From the NCBI RefSeq assembly GCF_003852545.1, contig NZ_QAJR01000010.1, positions 124,001 to 188,000 of the forward strand: a stretch of 64,000 nucleotides of DNA, written 5' to 3'. The stretch comes from Acidovorax sp. FJL06 (GTDB taxonomy: Bacteria; Pseudomonadota; Gammaproteobacteria; Burkholderiales; Burkholderiaceae_C). Shown piece after piece: positions 1 to 9,153 of the stretch. The notes below the pieces were generated by a model. It was not told where the DNA came from and made no database searches. It saw only the letters and a program-made list of their open reading frames with translations. Positions within the stretch are counted from its first letter, which is position 1; each line of letters begins with the position of its first letter. A program made the translations under genes and the position numbers.

Positions 1-49
1 TTGCTTCCTCGTGGAGTAGATGGTGTGGTGAATGAAGAAAAACGGGAGG

Positions 50-92
50 GCAGAAAAACAAAAACCGCCGGGCTTTGCAGCGTCGGCGGTTG
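50..92 (-). terminator. Rho-independent terminator, minus strand
   Basis: Read on the minus strand, AACCGCCG (84-91) pairs with CGGCGGTT (63-70) around a 13-nt loop and is followed by TTTTTGTTTTT. This is a stem plus T-tract at the 3' end of the minus-strand genes to its right. The rest of 93-293 shows no recognisable gene. Confidence 0.7.
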
Positions 93-293
93 GTATGGGG
101 AGGTTGTGTTTGCTTGCGCGTTTTCCTCTCATCCGCCGGGGACCGAGATAAAAAACCAAAAATAAAACGCGCTGCGAACTTGCATGACAGCCAATGTAGC
201 ACAGGTGTGCGGCAGTGCAGCAACCCCGCACTGTTGCGATTGCACGACAAACAGGCGGCAAACCGGCCATCGCAGGCGGGCCTGTGGATGGGC

Positions 294-830
294 TCAGCCC
301 CGCAGGCGATGCAACCAGGCGCGCACGCGCTGCAGCGCGGAGACCTTGCGCGGCGGCGCATCCTGCAGGTCGCTGGGGGGATCGCTCTGGTGCTCGTACA
401 TGTCCACCAGCAACAGCGCCTCGCCCAGCGTGCGCCAGGCCAGGAGTTCGAAGTGGTCAAAACTCGCGCTTTCGCGGGTGCTGCGGCGCTCCAGCATCTG
501 CTGCCAGTCGGCAATGGCGCTGCGCAGGTCCCGCAGTGCGCGCTGGTAGGCGCCAAACTCGTACAGCGCATGCCAGGCAGACCCCAGGCCGGTGAGGAAC
601 AACTGGTGTTCGCGCGCGCAGTGCGACAGGGTGACGACGCGGCGCGTGATGTCGGCGGTGTCCGTGCTGGTGCGGCGGGCGCGGACCGCCTCGTCGATCT
701 GCATGGACAGGGCGCCCAGGCTGTCGCGCAGCTGGCGCGAATCCTCGTCGGCCACACCTTCGCGCAAAAACCGGCTGATGTCCCCAAACGACTGGAGCGT
801 CAGCAGTTGGCTGGGGCGGGTGGCGGGCAT
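294..830 (-). CDS. Hypothetical protein, 178 aa
   Basis: I do not recognise a family. The protein is soluble, probably mostly helical, rich in Arg and Leu, with no signal peptide or membrane segment. The start is the ATG at 830, preceded by GAGAG about 5 nt upstream. It lies 122 nt downstream of tldD on the same strand and is followed by a terminator-like hairpin at 50-92, so it may be the last gene of that transcription unit. Codon use matches its neighbours. Confidence is for the gene being real, not for any role. Confidence 0.65.
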   Translation of the reverse strand: MPATRPSQLLTLQSFGDISRFLREGVADEDSRQLRDSLGALSMQIDEAVRARRTSTDTADITRRVVTLSHCAREHQLFLTGLGSAWHALYEFGAYQRALRDLRSAIADWQQMLERRSTRESASFDHFELLAWRTLGEALLLVDMYEHQSDPPSDLQDAPPRKVSALQRVRAWLHRLRG

Positions 831-952
831 GGTGCTCTCATTTTGCGCCGCCTGCGGGCCTGCGCAGCGCTTTCAGCGCCTGGCCGGCCACAGTTGGTGG
901 GAGCGCGCAACACCTGGGCGCGCCGAGATCGGCGCTGCGAGGTGCAAGGGCC

Positions 953-2437
<1,485 letters not shown>

Positions 2438-2519
2438 CAAGGCATTTTAGGCGCCTGGCCATCCCCGCCGGGGTGCAGGGGCACGCCGGGGCACGGCGCC
2501 ACCCCATGGGTTACGCCGG

Positions 2520-2861
2520 TCAGCCTGCGTCCGTGAGGTCGCTGGTCGCCGCGCCGGGCGCGTTGTGCTGCACGGACTCGATGCCCGCATCCCGCGCCTT
2601 GGCGCCGGAATACATCTGGCTTTGCCCGATCACCTGGCCGTTGGCCGCCTTGAGGGTGAAGTACGGCGAGCCGTCCTTGGCGCTGAGCCGGCCATACCGG
2701 CCATCGTTGGGGGCATTCTTCCTGACGGATTCGATGCCGTTGAGCGCGCTCGCCTTGGAGTCATACATCTCGCTGGTCAGGATGACCTGCCCATTGCCCG
2801 CCAGAAGGTTGAACACAAACTTGTCGTTTCTGGACTTCTTCAGCTCGAACTTCGACGCCAT
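2520..2861 (-). CDS. YegP family protein (two DUF1508 repeats)
   Basis: Product is 113 aa with two tandem copies of the small DUF1508/YegP module: FELKKSRNDKFVFNLLAGNG near the N-terminus and a second copy containing SPYFTLKAANGQVIGQSQMY. Each repeat has the typical NGQVI, S-MY and GIESV signature. The family fold is known from E. coli YegP, but its function is not. The start at 2861 (MASKFELK) is chosen because GGAGG sits 7 nt upstream; an upstream in-frame ATG gives an unlikely N-terminal extension. Confidence 0.88.
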   Translation of the reverse strand: MASKFELKKSRNDKFVFNLLAGNGQVILTSEMYDSKASALNGIESVRKNAPNDGRYGRLSAKDGSPYFTLKAANGQVIGQSQMYSGAKARDAGIESVQHNAPGAATSDLTDAG

Positions 2862-2959
2862 GGGAGCACCTCCAGAGGTTGCCAAAGCAGGGTTGGCAGC
2901 CGCTTTGTAACCGGAAGCCCCGGCGCACGCAACGCCGCACAAACCCCTGCCGGGCTGCA

Positions 2960-2999
2960 GAGCCTGTTGACGATCTCGCAGGGGATCGTCAACAGGCTC
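2960..2999. terminator. Strong hairpin, 16-bp perfect inverted repeat
   Basis: GAGCCTGTTGACGATC (2960-2975) is repeated inverted at 2984-2999 with an 8-nt loop. It lies between the end of rodA and the yegP-like gene. There is no T-tract on either strand, so it may act as a transcript-end structure, a processing site or a dispersed repeat rather than a classical terminator. Confidence 0.5.
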
Positions 3000-3005
3000 T
3001 TGGGG

Positions 3006-4178
3006 CTACAGCGCCGGGCGCGGGTCCTTGGTGTCCTGCTTCTGCGCCCGCGCCACCGACATCAGAATGCCCAGCGCCAGCCCCAGCGTGACCATGGCCG
3101 TGCCGCCGTAGCTGATGAAGGGCAGCGGCACCCCCACCACCGGCAGGATGCCGCTGACCATGCCCATGTTCACGAAGGCGTAGGTGAAAAAGATCATCGA
3201 CACGGCCCCCGCCATCAGGCGCCCGAACAGGGTGGTGGCGCCCACGGCAATCGCCAGGCCCCGCCAGACCAGCAGCAGAAAGCAGACGATCAGGAACAGG
3301 TTGCCCGCCAGCCCGAACTCCTCGGAAAAGGCGGCGAAGATGAAGTCGGTGGTGCGCTCGGGGATGAATTCCAGGTGCGTCTGCGTACCGGCCATGAAGC
3401 CCTTGCCCCACAGGCCTCCCGAGCCGATGGCGATCATGCCCTGGATGATGTGAAACCCCTTGCCCAGCGGGTCGCGGGTCGGGTCCAGCAGCGTGCAGAT
3501 GCGCTGCTGCTGGTAATCATGCAGCACGGGCCAGCGCACCCCGTCTGCGCACCAGGCGTCGCCCATGACCACCAGGATGGCAATGCCCAGGCCGCCGACC
3601 AGCACCGGCGGCAGCACCAGCTTCCAGGGCAGGCCCGCAAAAAAGATCACCGACAGCCCCGCCGCCAGCACCAGGAGCGACGTGCCCAGGTCGGGCTGCT
3701 TCATGATGAGCCCCACCGGCACGACCAGCAGCGCACCGGCCGCCGCAAAGTCCAGCGGGCGCAGCGCGCCTTCGCGCTTCTGGAACCACCAGGCCAGCAT
3801 CAGCGGCATGGCGATCTTGAGGATTTCGCTGGGCTGGATGACGATGCCCACGTTGATCCAGCGGGTCGCCCCCTTCTTGGTGATACCGAACAGCGCCACG
3901 GCCACCAAAAGCGCCACGCCCGCCGCGTACAGCGGCACGGCCGAGGCCATGATCTTCTGCGGCGGCACCTGGGCCACCAGGAACAGGATGGTGCCCGCAA
4001 TCAGCATGTTGCGCCCATGGTCCACAAAACGCGTGCCATGGTCGAACCCCGATGAGTACATGGCCAGCAAACCCGCGCAGGCCAGCAGCACCACCAGCAG
4101 GATGAGCGGAAGGTCGAACCCGCGAAACAGGGGAACGAGGCGCTGGGAGAGCGTGGGCTTTTCAAATACGACGGCCAT
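3006..4178 (-). CDS. rodA: Rod shape-determining protein RodA (SEDS glycosyltransferase)
   Basis: Product is 390 aa with about ten hydrophobic membrane segments, the normal size for RodA/MrdB. RodA is the SEDS peptidoglycan polymerase that works with a class B PBP in the elongasome. Family signatures include the ATRWINVG and QPSEILKIAMPL stretches, the large extracytoplasmic loop around RDPLGKGFHIIQ, and the terminal PLPFISYGG motif. It is usually beside mrdA and mreBCD; here it instead follows a kinase gene by about 20 nt. A perfect inverted repeat covers its start codon (see 4171-4200). Confidence 0.96.
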   Translation of the reverse strand: MAVVFEKPTLSQRLVPLFRGFDLPLILLVVLLACAGLLAMYSSGFDHGTRFVDHGRNMLIAGTILFLVAQVPPQKIMASAVPLYAAGVALLVAVALFGITKKGATRWINVGIVIQPSEILKIAMPLMLAWWFQKREGALRPLDFAAAGALLVVPVGLIMKQPDLGTSLLVLAAGLSVIFFAGLPWKLVLPPVLVGGLGIAILVVMGDAWCADGVRWPVLHDYQQQRICTLLDPTRDPLGKGFHIIQGMIAIGSGGLWGKGFMAGTQTHLEFIPERTTDFIFAAFSEEFGLAGNLFLIVCFLLLVWRGLAIAVGATTLFGRLMAGAVSMIFFTYAFVNMGMVSGILPVVGVPLPFISYGGTAMVTLGLALGILMSVARAQKQDTKDPRPAL

Positions 4179-4200
4179 CCCCCGATTATCGGATGGCCGT
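4171..4200 (-). promoter_or_regulatory. Inverted repeat over the rodA start codon
   Basis: ACGGCCATCC (4171-4180) and GGATGGCCGT (4191-4200) form a perfect 10-bp stem with a 10-nt loop. On the mRNA one arm contains the rodA ATG and the other lies at the end of the upstream kinase reading frame. Occlusion of rodA translation is inference from position only. Confidence 0.45.
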
Positions 4201-6638
4201 CACCCCGCCTGCCGGAAAGCCATCACCGCCTGGTTGCGCAGGGTGCGCAGCAGGCCCAGGGCCTTGTCGTCCACCACGATGCCGCCTGCCACCGACTGGT
4301 CGGCATAGATCAAGGCAAAAGGCTGGCCCTTGATCTGCAGCGGCAGCAGCAGGAACGAGGGGGCATTGAGCCCCGTGCGGTACCACGGCGGCAGGCGAGC
4401 CTGCATGCGCGGCTCGGTGGCGTCGTTGATCAGCGTGTCGGCGCCACGCAGGCACACGGCGGCAAACAGGTCGCCCTGGGCCTTGAGAGGTACCTTCATG
4501 GCGCGCACGGCGGCCTCGCTGCCCTCGCCCAGGCCAAAACGGCCGGTCAGCACCTCCGTCTTGGCATCGCGCAGGCAAAACACCATGCGCCGAAAACCCA
4601 GCGCACGGAACATGGTCTCCAGGATCATGCGCAGCACGTCGTTGAGCTGGAAGCTCTCGACCATGGCATTCGTGATGTCCTGGATGCCCGCCGCCAGCAC
4701 TTCGTTGACCTGCGCCACCGACACCGCGCCCCCCGCCTGGGATTCGAGCACGGCGGGCAGGGGCGGGGTTTCGCTGGCGCGCAGCTCGTGCGAGCCCAGG
4801 GCATCCTCGGGCGCCGCCGGGATGCCGGCCGGCTGCGGCAGCCGCAGCAGCCGCGCGGCGGGGGTGTCGGGCGCCACCCGCAGGTCCAGCGCCTCGGCCA
4901 GCGCCACCAGCTTGTGGCGCGCACGCAGGGTGGCCTCGGCAATGGCGTCGGCCGACAGGGCCAGCGTGCGCGCGTACCGGGTGCCGACCTGGCCCAACTG
5001 GGCCTCCATCTGGGCGGGCTCGCCAAACAGCAGCGTGCTGGCCACCTCGTTGGCGGCCATGGCGGCCCAGCGCAGGCGCTCCACGCCCTGCTCGGGCGCG
5101 TGCTGCGTGGGCGAACCCAGCGGCTTGCGCATGCAGCGCTGCAGGCTCTCGGGCAAGCCCCAGACGCGGGCCACGCCCACGCCCAGGTCCTCGAACCCCA
5201 GCCCCAGCACCTGCAGGGCGGCCGATTCCTCGCCCCCCTCCATGCGCCCCGAGGCCAACAGGCTGCGCACCTGCCGGGCCTCCTCGGGAAAATAGAACTC
5301 GCACAGCATGCGCCCCAGGTTCTGGAACATGGCGCCGATGAAGGCCTCTTCGGTGGACTGGCCCGCCCCGCACAACTCGGCCGCCACCGAGCCGGCCATC
5401 ATGGCGCGCAGAAACTCCTCGCGCATCTGGCTCGCGTGCTGCCTGTCCTGCATGTGGTCCAGCAGCACCAGGCTCAGCGCCATGTTGCGCACCGCGTTGA
5501 AGCCCACCAGGCTCACCGCGCGCGACACCGTGCTGATGGTGCCCCGGCTGGCATGCGCGAAATGCACGCTGTTGACCAGGCGCAGCAGCTTGTTGGTCAG
5601 CGCCACGTCCTTGAGGATCTCGTGCGTGAGGTCGCTGATGCTGTCGTCTTCCGAGTTGGCCACATGCTGGATGCGGGCCACCGAGTCCGACAGCGCCGGG
5701 AAATCGCTCTTGTGGCGCATGCGCCGCAGCAAGAAATCCAGCGTGGCATTGCTCGCCGCCGTGGGGGCGCTCGCCGGGGCCGCCCAGGCGCGCAGCGCAT
5801 CCCGGAACTCTGCCGCCGACGCAAAGCGCTGGCCGGGGTCGCGCGCCATGCCCCGCTGCAGGATGGCGCGCAGGCCGTCGTCCACGCCCGGCCCCAGGTC
5901 ATCGGGCAGCGCCAGGCCCTCGTTGGCAATGCGGTACAGCGCCTGCCAGGTGTCCTTCTGGTGAATGAGCGGCCGCCCCGTGAGCAGCTCGATCAGCACC
6001 AGCGCCGCGGAATACACATCCATCGCCGGGGCGGGCGCGGCGCCTGCGGCGGCCTCCGGGGCCATGTAGGCGGGCGTGCCGCTGGCCAGTTGCGCATCGG
6101 GTTCGGCCTGCACGGGGGCGGCCAGGCCAAAGTCCATCACCCGCGCGTGGCGGTGGGCATCGACCATGATGTTGGAGGGCTTGAGGTCGCGGTGCACGAT
6201 GCCCGCCTGGTGGGCCGCCTGCAGGCCGTCGAGCACATCCACCATCAGCGCCACGGCATCGTGCGGCGTGCACCGCCCCTGCTGGGCCAGGTGCTCGGCC
6301 AGCGTGCGGCCGGGCACGTACTCGAACACGATGTAGGGCTGCAGGCCCTGCACGTCGGCCTCGAACACCGGCACGATGTATGGGTGGGCCAGGCGCCCCA
6401 CGTGGCGCGCCTCGCGCAGCCACTGCTCCAGCACCGACGGGTCCTGGTCCTGCAGCGGACGCATGAGCTTGATGGCCACCTCGCGCTGCAGGCGCGGGTC
6501 CACCGCCAGCCAGACCGTGGCCTGGGCGCCCCGGCCCAGCTGCTTTTTCAGCTCAAACCGGCCCAGCGTGGCGGGAGGCTTGTCGCCCGGTCCGAGCGCC
6601 CAACGTCGGGTGGTGGAGAGCGGGGCAAAATCGGGCAT
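4200..6638 (-). CDS. Ser/Thr protein kinase - HDOD - GAF fusion protein
   Basis: Product is 812 aa. Residues about 27-290 are a Hanks-type kinase: glycine loop GRGAQATVWLA, Lys57, HRDLKPSN (HRD 149-151), DFG 169-171 and an APE motif. All catalytic residues are present. Residues about 305-505 match an HDOD domain, a non-catalytic HD relative used in signalling. Residues about 640-805 look like a GAF sensor. No membrane segment is visible, so it is probably cytoplasmic. It reads into rodA with a gap of about 20 nt and is divergent from the esterase gene at 6769. The domain order suggests that ligand sensing by GAF controls phosphorylation; the substrate is unknown. Confidence 0.9.
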   Translation of the reverse strand: MPDFAPLSTTRRWALGPGDKPPATLGRFELKKQLGRGAQATVWLAVDPRLQREVAIKLMRPLQDQDPSVLEQWLREARHVGRLAHPYIVPVFEADVQGLQPYIVFEYVPGRTLAEHLAQQGRCTPHDAVALMVDVLDGLQAAHQAGIVHRDLKPSNIMVDAHRHARVMDFGLAAPVQAEPDAQLASGTPAYMAPEAAAGAAPAPAMDVYSAALVLIELLTGRPLIHQKDTWQALYRIANEGLALPDDLGPGVDDGLRAILQRGMARDPGQRFASAAEFRDALRAWAAPASAPTAASNATLDFLLRRMRHKSDFPALSDSVARIQHVANSEDDSISDLTHEILKDVALTNKLLRLVNSVHFAHASRGTISTVSRAVSLVGFNAVRNMALSLVLLDHMQDRQHASQMREEFLRAMMAGSVAAELCGAGQSTEEAFIGAMFQNLGRMLCEFYFPEEARQVRSLLASGRMEGGEESAALQVLGLGFEDLGVGVARVWGLPESLQRCMRKPLGSPTQHAPEQGVERLRWAAMAANEVASTLLFGEPAQMEAQLGQVGTRYARTLALSADAIAEATLRARHKLVALAEALDLRVAPDTPAARLLRLPQPAGIPAAPEDALGSHELRASETPPLPAVLESQAGGAVSVAQVNEVLAAGIQDITNAMVESFQLNDVLRMILETMFRALGFRRMVFCLRDAKTEVLTGRFGLGEGSEAAVRAMKVPLKAQGDLFAAVCLRGADTLINDATEPRMQARLPPWYRTGLNAPSFLLLPLQIKGQPFALIYADQSVAGGIVVDDKALGLLRTLRNQAVMAFRQAG

Positions 6639-6654
6639 GGTGCAGGTGGCAAAT

Positions 6655-6681
6655 CAAGGCGCCGTGCGGCATGGCGCCTTG
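6655..6681. repeat. Inverted repeat in divergent spacer
   Basis: CAAGGCGCC and GGCGCCTTG form a perfect 9-bp stem around a 9-nt loop, 17 nt upstream of the kinase start and within the 130-nt divergent spacer to the esterase gene. It could be an operator or an mRNA leader hairpin. No further evidence is visible. Confidence 0.4.
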
Positions 6682-6768
6682 TGGTTACGATTTGATACCA
6701 CATATCTTATGCCTGCAAAGCCCTCTCTGGAGCAGTGATTCCCCTGCCCCGCGTTTTTCCCCTGTCCG

Positions 6769-7353
6769 ATGACCACCACCCACCTTCTGTACCTGCACGG
6801 CTTTCGGTCCTCGCCCCTGTCGGCCAAGGCCCGCCTGATGGCGGCCCATGTGGCCCGGCACCACCCGGCCGCCACCTTCTGGTGCCCGCAATTGCCCCCC
6901 TCCCCGCAGGCGGCTATGGCGCTGGTGGCGCAAGGCATTGCCGACTGGCCCCGCGCGGCCATGGCCGTGGTCGGGTCGTCGCTGGGCGGGTTCTACGCCA
7001 GCTGGGTGGCCCAGCAGGCGCGCTGCCCCAGCGTGATGCTGAACCCCGCCGTGGACCCGGCCCGCGACCTGGCCCGCTACATCGGCGAGCAGACCACCTG
7101 GCAGAACCCGGAGGAGCGTTTCTTTTTTCTGCCCGAATACATCGCTGAACTGCAGGCCCTGGACATGCGTGGCCGCCCACCGGCCGCCCCGGAGCTGGCC
7201 ATCATCGCCCAGGGCGACGAAGTGCTCGACTGGCGCGAGATGGCGGCGCGCTACCCCGAGGCCCGGCAGATCGTGCAGGAGGACGGGGACCATGCGCTCG
7301 GCAATTTTGCGGACTACCTGCCGCAGGTGGCGGCGTTCCTGGACCTGGCCTGA
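6769..7353 (+). CDS. YqiA/YcfP-type alpha/beta-fold esterase
   Basis: Product is 194 aa, matching the small UPF0227 (YqiA) esterases. It has the N-terminal YLHGFRSSP strand-loop, a nucleophile elbow GSSLGGF, an acid region around AQGDEVLDW, and a catalytic His in the GDHALGNF segment. A cytosolic serine hydrolase of unknown natural substrate is expected. The start ATG at 6769 lies on a GATGACC context without a strong ribosome site. It is divergent from the kinase gene and converges on the ligase-like gene that follows, with only 24 nt between the two stops. Confidence 0.9.
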   Translation: MTTTHLLYLHGFRSSPLSAKARLMAAHVARHHPAATFWCPQLPPSPQAAMALVAQGIADWPRAAMAVVGSSLGGFYASWVAQQARCPSVMLNPAVDPARDLARYIGEQTTWQNPEERFFFLPEYIAELQALDMRGRPPAAPELAIIAQGDEVLDWREMAARYPEARQIVQEDGDHALGNFADYLPQVAAFLDLA

Positions 7354-7377
7354 ACACCGGCCTCCGGCAGAAAACAC

Positions 7378-9000
7378 CTACGGCGCCCGCGAAGCCCCTG
7401 CGCGGCCAGCCCCCTTCCAGCGCTCGTATTCCCCCGGGTAGGCAATGCGGTAGCGCTTCATGTGGAAGGCGGCCTCGTCGTCCCGGCCCAGCAGCACGGC
7501 GCTTTCGATCATGGCCTCGATGACGCGGGGCTCGGGCGAGAAGTGCAGCAGCGCCGTGGCCAGGACATGCACCTGCGGCGCCGTCTCGCGCGTGATCGGG
7601 GTGGTGGTCAAGAGCGCAAAGTCCACCTGGTCCGAGAAGAACACGGTGTTGGAGACCTTGGCCGCCGTGTCGTCCCGGTAGGCGGCGGGCCGCAGCGGCA
7701 GGGGCCGGTACAGCAGGCTGACCCGGTAGTAGTCCCAGGCCACCGCCCCGCCCAGCGCCACCGCGCCCGCCAAAGCGATGGCCGCGGCCGCTTTCACGGC
7801 CGGCAGCGCCGCCCAGCGCGGCAGCGCGCCCTGCCACAGCAGGGCCACGGCCAGTACGGTGACCACCTGGAAAGGGCCGTACCACAGGGGAAACTCCAGC
7901 AGGCTGTGCACACCGACGATGGCCAGGATGCCCCAGGCGAGCTGGCGCACCGGGTCCGTTTCGCGCCAGGGTTTGGCACGCGCCACCCAGACGCCCAGCG
8001 TGGCGCACACCAGCCCCGCCACCGGCAGGCCCAGTTCCACGGCCAGTTGCAGGGGCAGGTTGTGGGCGTTGTCGAGCAGCACGCAAAACCGCTCACCGGG
8101 GAACAGGGTGACGTAGTGCGCATAGTCCAGCTCGCCCCAGCCCCAGCCCAGCCACGGCTTTTGTGCGATCAGGTAGAGCACATTCGTCCAGAGAACGCGG
8201 CGGCTGTTGCACCCCTGCTCGTCGCCCAGGATGCGCGTGAACAGGCCATCGGTGGTGAACCCGGTCCAGTCCAGCAGCAGGCGGGGCAGCAGCCAGGCGG
8301 CGGCGGCGTACAGCAAGACCCCCGCCAGCGAGAGCCCCAGCGCCACGCGGCCGCTACTGCCCCGCCAGAGCACCAGCAGGCCCACCACCAGCAGCCACTG
8401 CGCGGCCCCCGTGCGCGAGGCCGTGGCCGCGCTGGCCGTGGCCAGCAGCGTGAGCCCCCAGGCCAGCAGCAGCCCCACCAGCCACGAGGGCCAGGGCCGC
8501 CCCCCGCCCAGCAAGACCTCTTGCACCAGCGCGGACTTGCCCCCGGCATCCAGCCGCGCCTGGATCTGCGCCAGGATCCACAGCAGGGCCCAGACCCCCA
8601 GGCTCAGCAACGATGCCTGCTGGTTGCGCTGGCGCAGGTTGCCAATCGCCTGGCCCGGCGTGGACGCCTGCACCCAGGGCGACAGCCCCACATCCCCCGC
8701 AAAATACTGCACCAGCCCGATGACGCTGCCCAGCAGCCCCGCCAGCAACAGCCCGGCAGCCAGTTGGGTGCCGATGAACACGCGCCCGTCCGCCCCGCCC
8801 ACAGGCTGTTGCGCCACGCCACCACCCGCACGCCGGCTGCGCCACCACCACAGCAGCAGCATGACCAGGCCGCAGGCCCAGGAGGCCATCACGGGCCAGA
8901 AGTTGGAGCTGGGGGGCTGGGTGTAGCCGAACACAAACGGCAGCGTCAGGGCCACCAGAAACAGCGGTGCGGCAACGGCATCAAAAAGCATGGGGCTCAC
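7378..9000 (-). CDS. PglL/Wzy-type O-oligosaccharyltransferase or O-antigen ligase-like membrane protein
   Basis: Product is 540 aa with about ten or more predicted membrane segments. Signatures of the PglL/WaaL/Wzy superfamily are visible: the LRQRNQQASLL segment, the DNAHNLPLQLAVELGLP periplasmic motif with its conserved His, and the LLEFPLWYGPF motif followed by a C-terminal Wzy_C_2-like soluble region. PglL members transfer lipid-linked glycans to pilin Ser/Thr; Wzy and WaaL act on O-antigen. The LEFPLWYG motif favours the PglL group, but the sequence does not settle it. It is adjacent to no glycan cluster here. Confidence 0.85.
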   Translation of the reverse strand: MSPMLFDAVAAPLFLVALTLPFVFGYTQPPSSNFWPVMASWACGLVMLLLWWWRSRRAGGGVAQQPVGGADGRVFIGTQLAAGLLLAGLLGSVIGLVQYFAGDVGLSPWVQASTPGQAIGNLRQRNQQASLLSLGVWALLWILAQIQARLDAGGKSALVQEVLLGGGRPWPSWLVGLLLAWGLTLLATASAATASRTGAAQWLLVVGLLVLWRGSSGRVALGLSLAGVLLYAAAAWLLPRLLLDWTGFTTDGLFTRILGDEQGCNSRRVLWTNVLYLIAQKPWLGWGWGELDYAHYVTLFPGERFCVLLDNAHNLPLQLAVELGLPVAGLVCATLGVWVARAKPWRETDPVRQLAWGILAIVGVHSLLEFPLWYGPFQVVTVLAVALLWQGALPRWAALPAVKAAAAIALAGAVALGGAVAWDYYRVSLLYRPLPLRPAAYRDDTAAKVSNTVFFSDQVDFALLTTTPITRETAPQVHVLATALLHFSPEPRVIEAMIESAVLLGRDDEAAFHMKRYRIAYPGEYERWKGAGRAGASRAP

Positions 9001-9153
9001 TCAATCGGTACGGATGCATGCAGCGGTTGGGCAGCGCCGCCAGGGTGCTGCGCATCATAGGGGCTGGCTGTGCCGGCACGGCGGGGCCAGGAGCCCGAGG
9101 GCAGCGCCGGGGTGTACCGGGAGGGGCCGTGGCTCCATGGGACAATCCCCGCC

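Noticed and set aside
7462-9060. Plus-strand frame of about 530 codons opposite the PglL-like gene
   Set aside because: Composition is Gln/Arg/His/Pro-rich without conserved motifs; the minus-strand protein is clearly real.
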